In this document: positions 11,646-23,010 of the stretch, piece by piece | How the letters are laid out: each line of letters opens with the position of its first letter | Position numbering within the stretch: position 1 is the first letter of the stretch | Program-made: the position numbers and the translations under genes | Origin: Salticus scenicus | Taxonomy: Eukaryota; Arthropoda; Arachnida; Araneae; Salticidae | Assembly: GCA_963930645.1 (NCBI GenBank) | Contig: OZ005660.1 | Span: 203,140,927-203,204,926 of the forward strand | Length of the DNA: 64,000 bases | Reading direction: 5' to 3' | The notes under the pieces: generated by a model | What the model was told of the DNA's origin: nothing | Seen by the model: only the letters and a program-made list of their open reading frames with translations | The model's database searches: none

Positions 11646-13514
11646 GAGAAATGGACAGAGCAGGAAGAGGAGCAAAACCCGGTGACGGAGTATGTTTTCG
11701 AATTGATAAACCGACTACAAAGGTGTCAAGAGCTCGCGGGGGAACAGATGGAGGAAAAAAGGGACAAACGCAAAATCTGGTATGACAGAAATGCGGTAAA
11801 TCGGAAATTTAATCCCGGGGACAAAGTGCTGGTTTTAGCCACAAGTAAACCCAATAAATTATCCGTATCATGGATAGTGCCAGGCACTATTGAGAGTCAA
11901 ATGTCAGAGACTAATTATATTGTAAATGTACCGGACAGGCGCGAAAAGTCGCAAATTTATCATGTCAATTTACTAAAACCTTACGTGCAGAGAGCAGAAA
12001 TCGTAAATGTATTAATAGAGGAAAATCGGGATAATAAAACGACGGAGGCAGACTTAGAAATACCTTATCCTATAACTGACCCGGAAGAATTTGACCTCAA
12101 TATGGTAATTAGGAACAGTAATTTAGGAAGTCGTTGCACAAAAGCCCAACAGGAGCAATTAGGAGCATTACTAATTAAACACAAGAAAGTGTTTTCCAAT
12201 ATTCCAGGCCGAACGAATTTAATTGAGCATGATATTGAATTGACTAGTGATAAACCCGTTAGAATGAAGCCATATAGGATGTCACCTCGACAAACCGACA
12301 TCCTGAAATCCGAAATCCAGCGTATGTTAGAATTGGGCATAATTAAGGAAGGGGAGTCAGATTATACCTCGCCTATGATATTAGTAGAGGCCCTTGGCAG
12401 AGAACCCCGCCCGTGCGTTGATTATCGCAAGTTAAATGAGATAACTCGTGCCGAATTTTTCCCTTTGCCTAACATAGAAGAGAGGGTAGAGCAAGTGGCA
12501 GCATCAAAATTTATTACCGTGATTGACTTAACTAAAGGCTATTGGCAAATACCTTTAACCCCTAACGCACAACGTTTAGCGACATTTGTAACTAGTTTCG
12601 GTTCATATCAACCTTTGGTAATGCCATTTGGACTTGTCTCCGCCCCGTATAGGTTTTCAAAATTCATGAGTATTCTATTAAAGGGACTAGAAAGTTTCTG
12701 TTTGCCTTACCTTGACGATATGGCTATCTTTTCTAATTCATGGGAAGAGCATTTAGAACATTTAGATATAGTTCTAAAGCGGGTAACCAAGGCAAAATTA
12801 ACCATTAAATTAGCCAAGTATAAATTTGCCCAGGAGACGGTCAAATATTTAGGGCATGTTGTAGGGAAAGGACGTAGGAAACCGTCCGAGATTAAAATTA
12901 AGGCCATTACTGATTTCCCAGCTCCAAAATCAAAAACAGAAATTAGAAGGTTTTTAGGGATGTGCGGGTATTACTCCCGATACATAAAAAACTATGCAAT
13001 TATAGTAGAACCGCTGACCCGAGCTTTAAAAGGGAAAACGAAAAAGGAAAAAGTAGACTGGAGTCCCGAAATGGAGAAGGCTTTTAGGGAGTTAAAAGAT
13101 AAACTCACCCGTGACCCAGTACTGTACGCTCCTGATTATACTAAGGAGTTTATTATTCAAAGTGACGCCTCAGATAAGGGGATAGGTATTATCATGGCTC
13201 AAAGGCAAGGAGATGAAGAACATCCAATTCTGTACTTAAGTCGAAAATTTACTAAGGCAGAGAAAAACTATAGCACAACCGAAAAGGAATGTGCTGGGAT
13301 CATTTTCGCAGTGAAAAAGTTAAAACATTACCTGGATGGTCAAAAATTTACCATAGAAACTGATCACAACCCATTAATATGGTTAAAGAGAAATGCGGGA
13401 AACAATCCCAGATTAATGCGGTGGGCGTTAACCTTGCAGCCCTTTAACTATGAAATCCGACACAGACCAGGAAAAGACATTCCTCATGTGGACTGTTTGA
13501 GTCGGGTGGATTAA
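11646..13514 (+). CDS. Integrase C-terminal domain, reverse transcriptase and RNase H of the LTR element
   Basis: Open in frame 0 to a TAA at 13514. The open frame starts around 11640 with no clear ATG; the only in-frame start-like codon noted, at 11682, is a GTG and is not taken as real. Numbering from 11682, residues 25-100 are an SH3-like integrase C-terminal domain (FNPGDKVLVL, ending HVNLLKPY). The RT has VDYRKLN, a catalytic Asp at 282 in VIDLTKGYW, and YLDD with DD at 345-346. RNase H follows with QSDAS, TEKECAG and TDHNPL. The frame ends DCLSRVD, as in many gypsy-type pol proteins. There is no downstream integrase, chromodomain or envelope. Confidence 0.88.
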   Translation, partial: EKWTEQEEEQNPVTEYVFELINRLQRCQELAGEQMEEKRDKRKIWYDRNAVNRKFNPGDKVLVLATSKPNKLSVSWIVPGTIESQMSETNYIVNVPDRREKSQIYHVNLLKPYVQRAEIVNVLIEENRDNKTTEADLEIPYPITDPEEFDLNMVIRNSNLGSRCTKAQQEQLGALLIKHKKVFSNIPGRTNLIEHDIELTSDKPVRMKPYRMSPRQTDILKSEIQRMLELGIIKEGESDYTSPMILVEALGREPRPCVDYRKLNEITRAEFFPLPNIEERVEQVAASKFITVIDLTKGYWQIPLTPNAQRLATFVTSFGSYQPLVMPFGLVSAPYRFSKFMSILLKGLESFCLPYLDDMAIFSNSWEEHLEHLDIVLKRVTKAKLTIKLAKYKFAQETVKYLGHVVGKGRRKPSEIKIKAITDFPAPKSKTEIRRFLGMCGYYSRYIKNYAIIVEPLTRALKGKTKKEKVDWSPEMEKAFRELKDKLTRDPVLYAPDYTKEFIIQSDASDKGIGIIMAQRQGDEEHPILYLSRKFTKAEKNYSTTEKECAGIIFAVKKLKHYLDGQKFTIETDHNPLIWLKRNAGNNPRLMRWALTLQPFNYEIRHRPGKDIPHVDCLSRVD

Positions 13515-13724
13515 AAGTTATCTGTAAGAAATTTTGTATATTGTTTATTATTATTAGTATTGTTTTATTATGTTAATTAATTTGTAATTTGAAACTTGTA
13601 ACTTTAGTGTAAATTTAAGTATTGTTTAGTCAGGAAGATTAGCCTCTCTAGAATTGCTTTGATGCACCCTAACCTAATTTGATTGCAGAGATTTTCTGGA
13701 GTTTCAACCCCAGAAAACCATCTT

Positions 13725-13739
13725 AAGGGGGGGGGGGAG
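13725..13739 (+). promoter_or_regulatory. Polypurine tract
   Basis: AAGGGGGGGGGGGAG lies immediately before the 3' LTR, the place where plus-strand DNA synthesis starts in LTR elements. Confidence 0.8.
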
Positions 13740-13740
13740 T

Positions 13741-14523
13741 TGTGGCATACAGCCCCCCTTCCAATTAATTAAAGTTGGCCAGACCTTAATCTCTACACAG
13801 AGCAGGTGTGCTGATACTTACAATAGTTTGGCTCCAGACTGTCTCGAACTGTGACACTAAAGTACAAAGAAGCTGCCCTGATGGTACGCCCTGATGGTCG
13901 TGAGAACATTGGAGTTTCCGAGGAATTTCTTCGGCCAGACGGGAAGGCGCCCGCCCGCTCAGCGAATGAGAGAGGAGCGCGGGTTGCCATCGAGAGAACG
14001 AGTTTTCCCAGGAACAGAGCTGGAAGCAGAGAGTCGGGGATTCGTATCTTGTCTTCGGCCAGTGAAGGTCGGAGGGTTTTTTCTTGTCCCGTTTACCAGG
14101 AGAGGTAACGAGACATTTAATGATTTTTTGTGTTCCTCTAGGAGCAGAGAACACAGGTCAGCGTATTTTCTGTCACCGGCGAAGGTGCAGGTCAGCTCAT
14201 AAGAGACTTTGTACTTAAAATTATCCTAGGACTGAGCTATATCTTTTCTGTACCTGGAACGGTGCAAGGATTGTTTCAATAAATCGAATTTAGGATCACG
14301 GAGATCCACTGAAACTGTTTGTTAAAAGCATCAACTCAACTATCGATCCATACTGTAGCTCCTGGCCATTGTATATAATCCTCCAACATCAATATTGTAA
14401 CTAAAGGTTGTACATAGAATCTTGTTTAAATTTTAATTAAATTAATTTTCTTATCAACTTCTGCTATGACGGGATTTTCTTCTTCGCTACCAGAACCCTC
14501 GCCCGAAATTCCAAAACGCCACA
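13741..14523 (+). repeat. 3' LTR
   Basis: Same length as the 5' LTR (783 bp) and about 99.4% identical. The poly(A) signal AATAAA at 14278-14283 would end the transcript. It is followed by ATAC, the second copy of the target duplication. Confidence 0.93.
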
Positions 14524-14770
14524 ATACATATAAATTTCTCCCATAGGCCGTAATGATAAGAAAAACTTTGGCGTGTCCCTGTATACGAACTACAAATGGA
14601 ATACATACCAAAAACTATACAGCTGATTTCGTGGAGCTCATGAACATGTGTACCGAATTTCAAGTAAATAGCGCTTTTTTGGCGGCCGCTATCGCGCGAC
14701 AGACAGACAGACAGACAGACACAGCCCAAAACCGTTTTGAGTCTCAACAGAGGGCCTCCACTGACGTTTC
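14524..14770. repeat. Tandem ~174-bp array, right part
   Basis: Continues the array broken by the LTR element: CCCATAGGCCGTAATGATAA, GGCGTGTCCCTGTATACG, then CGCTATCGCGCGACAGACAGACAG and the phrase CAACAGAGGGCCTCCA also seen at 6868-6882. Confidence 0.75.
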
Positions 14771-14899
14771 GGCAATAATGTTAAAAGAAATCAATTTGAC
14801 CAAAGCTTCATACAGTGACAGAATGAAATCCCCGCCTAATAGGCTATCCACCGTTCATTTCGATATATTTATCTTATTCTAATCTATTAATTTATTTTA

Positions 14900-16010
14900 T
14901 CAGGGTCAATTTCGTTGTTTAGTTTTCATGCTACTATTTCCAATGCAATAATCCTCAAATTCATATTTATATGAAAAATTTACAATTTCGCTATGTTGAT
15001 AAAATCGTAAATTACGAATAATTTACGAAATTTTCCTATTAGAATATTTGTATTCAATCATGTTCAAACAAATATCATAAACGTAATTTTGAAGTTGTCT
15101 AACGTATTTAGGATCCTCAAAATGGAAGTTTATGCTCAATTTTGCTTTATTCTGACATGTTAAATAAATCGTAAATTCCAAATAAATTACGAATTTTTTA
15201 AATTGGAAAAATCATAGTCTATGATATCCATGCCAGTATCCTAAATATTATTTCGAAAGTGGTTTGACATCTTTACGATGAAAATATCCCTCAAGATTGA
15301 CGTTTATGTGAAATTTTGCTCTTATTCAGCCATGTTAAGAAATTCGTAAATTTCCAATAACTTACGAAATCTTTATATTGGAAAATTCATAGTCATTAAT
15401 ATTCATGTCAGTGTCCTAAATAATGTTTCAAAAGTAGTCTGACATCTTTACGATGAAAATATCTCTCAAAATTGACGTTTATGTGAAATTTTCCCTTATA
15501 CTGCCATGTTAAGAAATTCGTAAATTTCCAGTAACTTGCGAAATTTTCAAAGTAGCATATTTATAGTTACTGATGTTCATTCCGGCATCAAAACTGATAT
15601 TTTAAAACTGGTCTGACATTTTTACAATAAAATGTTTTCATTTAATGCACGTTTAAGTGATTTTTTGTCCTATTCTCCCATGTTAAGAAAATCGTAAATT
15701 TCGAATAACTTAAGAAGTTTTTAAAATCGAATGTTGCAAATGAATAGGGTTCTTGCCAGTGTCGAAAGTAATATTTTAAAACTGATCTGACCTCTCTGCG
15801 ACAATTTGTTCTTGAGATATCGTGTACACAGACTAACAAACTAACGGACTGACCCACTAACACACTAACAGACTAACAGACACCATAGAAATTTTGTCAT
15901 TTTCGGATTCCTCACACCTGAAAACGTGTAGAAAAGTCAAAAAACCGAGGTCGAAATTTTTCACGATTACCTAAGTTCCCCATACCTATAGTATGATGGG
16001 GAACTAAAAA
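14900..16010. repeat. Tandem ~178-bp repeat and end of its host element
   Basis: Phrases CATGTTAAGAAATTCGTAAA, GACATCTTTACGATGAAAAT and TTGACGTTTATGTGAAATTT recur about every 178 bp between about 14990 and 15790, in four or more diverged units. The array ends in ACTAACAGACTAAC-type short repeats and a small palindrome (GTTCCCCATAC with GTATGATGGGGAAC, about 15975-16004). The pattern resembles a non-coding repeat with a defined tail; the class is unknown. Confidence 0.6.
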
Positions 16011-16079
16011 ATTCAGCGCTAGATTACAGTCAATGCCTGGTAAAAAGTGTTCCAGTCTTTGACAGAAAAAACAAACCTA

Positions 16080-16293
16080 CAGTCGGCTGCAAAATTATTC
16101 GAGCTCTAGCAATAATCCTTGCCAAAAAAAAGTACACTTAATACAGCTTTGTTAAATAAATCTTTGTCGAGTCATGTTCTTAATCAGTCTAAGAACATGA
16201 TTCGACAAGGATTTACTTAGCAAAACAGTCTTAAGTGTACTTTTTAAATATAGGAATTATTGGCTAGTGCTCGAATAATTTTGCAGCCGACTG
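16080..16293. mobile_element. Foldback MITE (TA target), copy 1
   Basis: CAGTCGGCTGCAAAATTATT at the left end mirrors the right end, and TA flanks both sides. The two halves are near-complete inverted repeats (AAGTACACTTAA, then GTCTAAGAACATG at the centre), so the RNA would form one long hairpin. TA duplication suggests Tc1/mariner mobilisation. Related copies are at 52152-52363 and, partial, at 34940-35085. Confidence 0.75.
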
Positions 16294-16849
16294 TATGTCC
16301 GTAAAGCTTTCATGAATTTTTTCTCAAAGAAGGGAAGTAGCCTGTAAATAAGCGGTCAATACTCTGAATTTCACAGTAATTTATTACAAATGCAGGTATT
16401 AAATACGTTTCTTGAAGAAGAGGGTCTACCGTATAATTTAACAGTCAACTCTGTGGATTTTACAAAAATTTCTTGGAGCGTAAGATCTCTTGTTTAAATA
16501 TATATCTCAACTTGTTTGTTTGAAAAGTCATTACTCTTTCGGACCGCCACTAATATGTGAATCAATACGTTTACATCGATACATGTATGTATACATTTAT
16601 ACAGGATGTTCCAAAATTCGTCCGGCAGATTGAGATTGTGATAAAAGACATCCAGAGGACGAATACTTGCCATAGAGCATGGGGTCGAAAAACATGAAAA
16701 ATCGCAAAAAAAAAAAAAAAACGCATGTTGTTTTTTGCATCACGCTGGAACAACAAAAATAAAATACTAACTACAAAAAGTTTTATTTTATTAATTATTA
16801 CAAGAATCGTAGGAAGTGGCGCCTGCTGACATCTTTGTATAGTCTACAA

Positions 16850-17407
16850 TAAGGCTCCTATATATACGAGCTGGCGCATCAGGCATTTTGTTGCCTTAGT
16901 GTTGTCACGTGTACCCAGCGCGTTCCTCTGATAAACAAACGACAAACATTTTTTTTTTTTTTTTTTTTTTTTTTATCGTCTTACATTACTGTAAAGTAAC
17001 TTGTTTTATTATATTTCATAATTTTAGCTAAGTAAACTATGATATGGAAGTTTGTTTAGCGATAAACTGCTATAATCATTCAAGAAGTGAATATAAAGTG
17101 TTCGCAGACTGTGTATTTCAGTTTTGGCGACATTTTGTAAAAGAAACAGAAACCGCCCTAACAACACATCTTACCCCAGTACATCCATACGATATCCTCA
17201 GAATAAAATGACATCCTGAGAATGTATTGTGAAAAAATGTGTTTTTAGGAATATTATTGTTGCTTATCTTGACCGGATTAGCTTCAGATCAAGATTTCTT
17301 GAAATCATTAGGGAAGCGATAAGGACGCCAAGCGGGAATTCTGTCCTCTTCTGAGGCAAAAAAAATGGCGGTGATGCGCCGGCCTATTATTTTATTTAGG
17401 GGCTCTA
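16850..17407. mobile_element. hAT MITE with TAAGGCTCC / TAGAGCCCC ends, copy 1
   Basis: Flanked by an exact 8-bp repeat GTCTACAA (16842-16849, 17408-17415). The left end TAAGGCTCCTA with a subterminal GCTGGCGCAT mirrors the right end TAGAGCCCCTA with GCCGGCGCAT, read in reverse. It is non-coding. The same element occurs in reverse at 32332-34784. Confidence 0.85.
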
Positions 17408-17408
17408 G

Positions 17409-17542
17409 TCTACAACGACGTAAAAACGATTCCCGGAAGCACTCGAAGATGTCAGGTACGCCGCAGCGACGACAATTCACGCTATGTGATCCTCCAGTGT
17501 GTCTTCAAGCGCTTCGGGGAATCGTTTTTACGTTGTTGTAGA
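17409..17542. repeat. Inverted repeat, ~42-bp arms
   Basis: TCTACAACGACGTAAAAACG plus GATTCCCGGAAGC mirrors GCTTCGGGGAATC plus CGTTTTTACGTTGTTGTAGA. It is probably a short foldback element; the hAT copy 1 inserted in its left end. Confidence 0.65.
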
Positions 17543-17798
17543 TGTAGATTGTGCAAAGACGTAAGATAACGTAACTTCCAACAGTTATAATAGTTAGCCT
17601 AACAAATCTTTTTTTTTTTAATTAATAGTATTGCATAGTATTGCACTTTCGTCGTTCCAGAGTGACGTCGAAACCTGTACATGTTTTTCAGGCTTTTATC
17701 CTCTCAACGTGGTTCGCCAAAAAACACTGTGTTCTATGTTAATTTTTGTCTTTTTGCTATCTTATATCACACCTCTCAACTTTGGAACACCCTGTATA

Positions 17799-19057
17799 TA
17801 GCTAACATCTCTTCATACATATACGCATACCTACAACTACTAGGCGGTGTTTTGCATAGAAAAACGGAAAATGTAATAAGAAAATGACTCATAACGAATG
17901 CATAAACAAATTGAGTGTACATTAATTAGTTTTTGTTTCCTCAAAAGAATGCCTTAATTTGTTAATTTTACCACTTTGCTGTATAAAGCGCCCCTTGGTG
18001 TATCTTTTTAGAACTAAAAAGGTTTTTAATCCCTTGATCAAGAGCATATCTCGGAAATTGTTTATTTACCAAATTCGGTGGCAAGTCGCATTTCCGAAGC
18101 AGGATGCTATTTTTAGCAGAAGTTGAATTATAATTACCTTGTTACACAGTGGGTAAGTGGGTTGGTTTAAAATCACACTAGTGCTACACTATGGGCAATT
18201 CGCGATGGTCTGAAACATACACTGAGGGTGGTCCGGGAACATGCCCTCACAAATTTTGATCCTTCACGGAGGGGATGACTCTCCTGCTTCGTTGATACCC
18301 AGAGGTATAATTTGGATGAAAAAATGAAGAACATTGTGATCACGACGGATTTTATATACACCAGCCAATATACACGACGGTCTTCAATCGGCTCGAGTGC
18401 TGAATCCGCAATCTTTCAATTACGAGCTCGATATTTTACCGCTACCGCGACAGTTTATTGAAATAGTCTGTAATACGTCATAGGAAAATCCGGGCAGTAC
18501 AAAAAATTTTCAATAGTTGCAAATCACTGTTACACGGTATATCACAACGTAATACGACTAATTTCTCAGGAGCAAATTTTTGCAACAAAGGCTCAAAGGC
18601 GTATAAGGCAGACAGCTTGTTAAGGGCCATGATGGCCAGTGTTTCTACGACGAATAACTTAATCTAATTCTTATAAAATCCCTTTAAATAGAGAGTTTCA
18701 AAACAAAACCTCGCACAAATGTAAAAATGCAGGTAGAGGAGACAGAAATATAGTAAGAAATGTTAGAAGTAGAGAAATGCCACAATGACGCAGTAGATGG
18801 CGCTGACAAGATCAGTAGGTGAAAGCGACTTTCTAACTGTAATCGCCTTTTTGCCCAGATTTTGAACAAAATGCATCTGGGTTCAGGGGTAAAAATATGC
18901 ATGCTCATGTCAAATCTTGCTATTCATTTCAAACTAATTTCAGCCGAACCGATTTCGCTCAAATTTTGTATAGAAATCCATACATAATCAATGGCAATGC
19001 GATAGGAAATGCAGAGGTAAGTTCCATATGGGAAAAGTTTTAAGTTTTTGGTATATA
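17799..19057. other. Intron 1 sequence, nothing recognised
   Basis: No gene, tandem repeat or TIR element was identified by eye in this 1.2-kb stretch. Open frames here are short and unlike any protein I know. Confidence 0.4.
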
Positions 19058-19599
19058 CACTGAGCGACAAAAAAAAAAAAAAAAAAAAAAAAGCCGCACT
19101 TGAATATTTTTCTTTTCACCTTCTACAACCGCCAATTTTATTGTTTAAAAAGTAAATTTTCAAACAGATTTTATTATGTTTTCCTCCACTTACACTCTAG
19201 CATTGAATCCAATGTTAAAAACAAGATGCAAGTGTCAGAAAAACTGTAATTTTAGAAATTATTTCAAGAACGGTAAGAATAAGGCAATTAACGATGCCAC
19301 AAAAGTATTAATTTTTGAATGAAAATAAAAAAAATATTTTAATACGTGAGATGACAAAATAATTAAATGTTAACGAAATATTGGTAAAATGGTTTTTAGC
19401 AAAATATAAATTTTTTTGGCCCTTTAAACTGGGAATTTGGCTTTAGGCGGTCATGTTGCTCCTCCAAGCAAGATAACCGCAAGTTAAAAAGCGAATGTTT
19501 AAAAAATCCATTTGTATCATGTTCTGTTCAGAACTTAAAAATGATTAAAAAAAAGTGTATAGTAAATTACTTTCTTCAAAACCAATGCGGGAATAATTA

Positions 19600-20215
19600 A
19601 ACAAAGCGGGTTAAAGAATAGAAGATCTGCGAAAAAAGCCATTATTAAGGAAAAGAATTAGAAAAAACAATACTTTAGTTCACCAAAAATTTAAAAACAT
19701 TATCAGTTAATTATTAGACTGAACTGGTTTTCTCTGATGAATCAAGTTTTAATTATTTTGAGCTGTTGCAAAAGACTAGAATGAGGACGAAAATGTGACC
19801 GACTTAATGAAAATCGCACTCTTAAAACAGTGACATTTTCTCCGTACATTATGGTACAGAGGTGCACAGTTTTTCAAGGAATTGAGCAAATTTTCATGCT
19901 CAAGGGATCAATTAACTCAAAATAAAACATGGTGATTATAAAATTGGCGCCTGACCGACTATTTTGGAGGTATTTCAGACTTTTCTTCAAACAACATTTC
20001 ATGATGATAATGCACCTTGCTGTACGGCGTCTGTGGTACGTGAATTTGAATCAAATTGTTAAAATTACCTATCCATTACCATGAGCACCTATAATTCTGT
20101 AAGTAGTAATATGATTTTTATTCTAAGTTAAATCCCACAAAGAATATCGTAGAATTTTTCTTTATTAGACTTGGAAACAGTCCTAATCTCAATTCGCTCG
20201 AAAATGTTTAGTCAT
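19600..20215 (+). pseudogene. Tc1-type transposase remnant
   Basis: Three family motifs can be read on the plus strand in changing frames: FSDESSFN near 19730-19755 (second catalytic Asp), DDNAPCCTA near 20001-20028 (corresponds to QDNAPCHTA), and SPNLNSLENV near 20177-20208 (corresponds to SPDLNPIENVW, with the last catalytic acid). Stops and frame changes separate them, and there is a probable insertion near 20070-20160. It is inactive. Confidence 0.75.
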
Positions 20216-20750
20216 AAAAAGGCGCGAGAAGAGAAAGGAGGATTCGAAATTTGCAGCCTACAACTTTGCAAGAACTATAAAAGTTATTTACAATATTTAG
20301 CACAGTGAAATTTTTGAGATTTATATAAAAAAAGGGTATAATGTTATGCCACTGAGCATTGCAGAAGTAATTCCATATAAAGATGGAATTAACCCAATGC
20401 AGAATACATATTTTTATTAAAACATTGCTTAGATATAACAAATAAATAGTTTTATTTCATATTAAAACATAACTTGTTTGCTTCATATAATAAATCATAA
20501 CAGAGTACAAAGTGTATGGTTATTGCATTATGTTTAAAAAGAAAATTTTATGTAGATTTTTATAAAATACTTCGTAGAGTGTAATAAAGCGAATTATGAA
20601 ATCGAAAATGTACATACGTATCGTTTCATCCTTTTGGTGTTATAAGCAAACATGACAGTTTTATTTGTTCCAGCCATTAATTTTAAAGTTATTACAAATA
20701 AAAAAGGTATACGTAAGTCACTTTTTCTAAAGTGCGGCTTTTTTTTTTTT

Positions 20751-21840
20751 ACTTTCTCTTACCCATAAGGTAGAGAAAGTATTGTTTTTGGGTCAAATTT
20801 TCGAACGCAAGATTTTGTTATATTTACACGTTTTGAGGTCCCCTGAATACGAAAATCATGTTTTTAGGAAATGGTCTGTGTGTATGTCTGTGTGTCTGTA
20901 TGTCTGTCTGTATGTCTGTGTGTCTGTCTGTGTGTCTGTCTGTTATCAGCATATCTCAAAAACAAATTATGGCAGAAAGTTCAAACTTGGTATTCTAAAT
21001 GTGTAACATATAGGGATGCTACAGTAAGCTTTTCGTTAAGATCAAGCAAATGGTTCGTGTACAGGGACAATCAAGAGAATTCTAATACATTACGTCTATG
21101 GGAGAAATTGCAGGAAAGTAGAGTTTAACGTCTATAGACTGAACTAAACCAAATGAAACGAATATATATTTTTTGTAATAGAGTTTAACTGGGAAAAAAA
21201 TTTTGTGTATGTAGGAGCCTCGCCTCCCCCCCTGGGGAAGAAGTCCCCCCGCGAGGGGAGTAAATTTTCATGATGGGTATCTTTCAAAAGAGCTCGCCAA
21301 TACCTTTAAAACGAATGGTTGAACCATCGATCTGCGATAATTTAAAACAAAGTTATCGATTTTTTTTTACTTTTAACGAAAAAAAAAAAAAAAAAAAACT
21401 TAGAAAAAAAAAATTGTTTTTTTTTTTTTTTTTTTTTTTTTTTCCCCTTCTTTTTAATGATGAGAATAAAATGGACTTTTTTTTGGATATTTGGTGTTAT
21501 ACCACTTCTCTAATATGGAAATCGTCTGCATTATCATAAGAGATATTTTTTTTAAATAATAATTTTAATAAATTATTTTTTGAAAACAGAATTATTTTTT
21601 AATAACCGAATTAAATTCTATGTAAATGTAGGTGCATTAATGAAACGGGGGGTTGAGGGGGGCGGTAGCCCCCCTCACACAGAACTAATTATCATATAAA
21701 ACTCTTCAGAAGCCTAATATGAATTGTTTAACACAGGTTTACATAACAGTACTCGTTATCTTACCTTTCAATCTGCAACCTGTATTTATAGTGTTAAATT
21801 TCAGGGTAAGAGAAAGTCGTGTGAGTGACACACCAGATTA
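20751..21840. mobile_element. TIR transposon with ACTTTCTCTTACCC ends, copy 1
   Basis: ACTTTCTCTTACCC at 20751 mirrors GGGTAAGAGAAAGT at 21804-21817, and the shared sequence runs about 23 bp further. Inside are a TGTC/TGTG microsatellite (20875-20945), the phrase ACACGTTTTGAGGTCCCCTGA, and a poly-A/T block. It is inserted in the T-run of the Tc1-like element. A peptide-like frame at 20782-21006 is conserved in copy 2 but is mostly microsatellite. Confidence 0.7.
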
Positions 21841-21857
21841 TTTTTTGTCGCTTAGTG

Positions 21858-22892
21858 TATTGTAATAAAAGCCTGTTTTTTTTTTTTTTTTTTTTAATTA
21901 TTGTGCTAACTAAAACGTAAAGTCACCTTGGGGCGCTATTTTCAGTTTTTTTTTCTTTTCTTTTAGCTGTTGCCATTTGTCATTAAACAAATATTTGAAC
22001 TTAGACATATTGTGTTGTTAAAATGAACAGTTTCTAGTATCTTTGCACTATACTGTCGAATTCATGATAAAATTACTCGGCAGAATCTGTGCATTTGTAA
22101 ATACATGCTAAAGATATCAGATCATAGATAATCAGGAATAATTTTTGATATGAATCCAACAGATAATTCAGTGTTTAAAAACACTAGAAACCTTAATCAG
22201 CTTTCAACTTAACTCGGTGAAAGATATCCAAAATTAATGTTCATCTAAGGAGTAAAATAATGATTCATAACAATTGAGTAACTGCAAAAGAAACATTTTT
22301 CTCAGAAATTCTCTAGATTTTCGTAAATGTTTAAAATTATTTCGAAATAAAATTGTTTTCGAAAAAGTAGAATCGATCCCAAAAGCAATTATTATTCAAA
22401 CTACTAAACATAAATTGTAAATAGTGCTGTATAAAATAAATTTGTTCTCCAGACCATATAAATGTTATTCTTAATCATAACCCTTGAAGTCGGTGCAAAA
22501 TTAAAAAATAAATAAATAAAAATATTGATGTTTCATACAAATTTGATTTCAGAGCCGTGACCAAGCTGTTGTCTTGAATGATATGTCTTCATAGTGTCTT
22601 TTACTGTTTTATCATTACATAATAATTATAAGATTAAAAAAAAAAAAAGAAACTTTTTATATACTATGTTTTTAAATTTTCTGATGAATCATTAATAAAA
22701 TGCGCGAGGATAAAAAAATAATATTTAAGCGGTATTTAAGCACGCGGACTCATTTCAGTGAAATAATAATAATAGTGAAAAAAAGAAAAAAGCTGGTTAA
22801 AAAATAAACTATTACTCCTTTTAGAACAACGTATATTAGCATCGTGAACTACATTAGCACTTATCAATGTGTAGAAAATTTTTAAAGTGAAA
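21858..22892. other. Intron 1 sequence, nothing recognised
   Basis: AT-rich with several homopolymer runs; no gene or element identified by eye. Confidence 0.4.
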
Positions 22893-23010
22893 ATGCCGGG
22901 CCGGGGTCGGGCTTAAAATTTTTTTGTAGGCTCGGGCTCAATATTTTTTGTGTGTACTCGGGCCGGGCCTGGAGGATATTTTAAGCCCGAGCCCGGCCCG
23001 GCCCGAATCA
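22893..23010. repeat. GGGCCGGGC-rich transposon end (left)
   Basis: A GC-rich island in AT-rich DNA: CCGGGCCGGGGTCGGGC, then GGCTCGGGCTC, and AGCCCGAGCCCGGCCCGGCCC in inverted order. A similar block at 30752-30915 may be the other end of the same element, which would then contain the split transposon and LINE between them. Confidence 0.45.

Larger units (their letters stand above)
7288..14523 (+). mobile_element. LTR retrotransposon, Ty3/gypsy-related with integrase before RT (Gmr1-like)
   Basis: A complete 7.2-kb element: two 783-bp LTRs starting TGTGGCAT and ending GCCACA, a primer-binding-type site after the 5' LTR, a poly-G purine tract before the 3' LTR, and a 4-bp target duplication ATAC (7284-7287 and 14524-14527). 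It sits in a unit of the ~174-bp tandem array, whose sequence resumes exactly after the element. Domains in order are Gag, zinc knuckle, protease, integrase (HHCC, DDE, C-terminal domain), reverse transcriptase, RNase H. The RT and integrase C-terminal domain look Ty3/gypsy-like, but this order is otherwise the Ty1/copia one. It was described for the Gmr1 group in deuterostomes. Two small frameshifts break the integrase part. No envelope gene is present. Confidence 0.92.
16598..17798. mobile_element. TIR element with TATACAGGRTGTTCCAAA ends
   Basis: The left end TATACAGGATGTTCCAAAA and the right end, read in reverse, TATACAGGGTGTTCCAAAG match at 17 of 19 positions. It contains a hAT MITE (16850-17407) inserted in an arm of a smaller inverted repeat (17409-17542). 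No transposase frame is visible. Confidence 0.55.
19058..21857 (+). mobile_element. Decayed Tc1/mariner element, interrupted near its right end
   Basis: The left end CACTGAGCGACAAAAA and the right end TTTTTTGTCGCTTAGTG mirror each other, each next to TA (19056-19057 and 21858-21859). Subterminal GCCGCACTT (about 19093) and AAGTGCGGC (about 20730) also mirror. Between them lies a broken Tc1-type transposase. A second transposon (20751-21840) is inserted in the T-run by the right end. Confidence 0.8.

Noticed and set aside
7288..14523. Endogenous retrovirus with envelope
   Set aside because: Only about 226 bp separates the pol stop from the 3' LTR; no envelope frame exists.
20782..21128. Peptide frame starting MFLGQIFER, also at 23448-23786
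   Set aside because: Conserved only because the transposon copies are similar; most of it is a TGTC/TGTG microsatellite.
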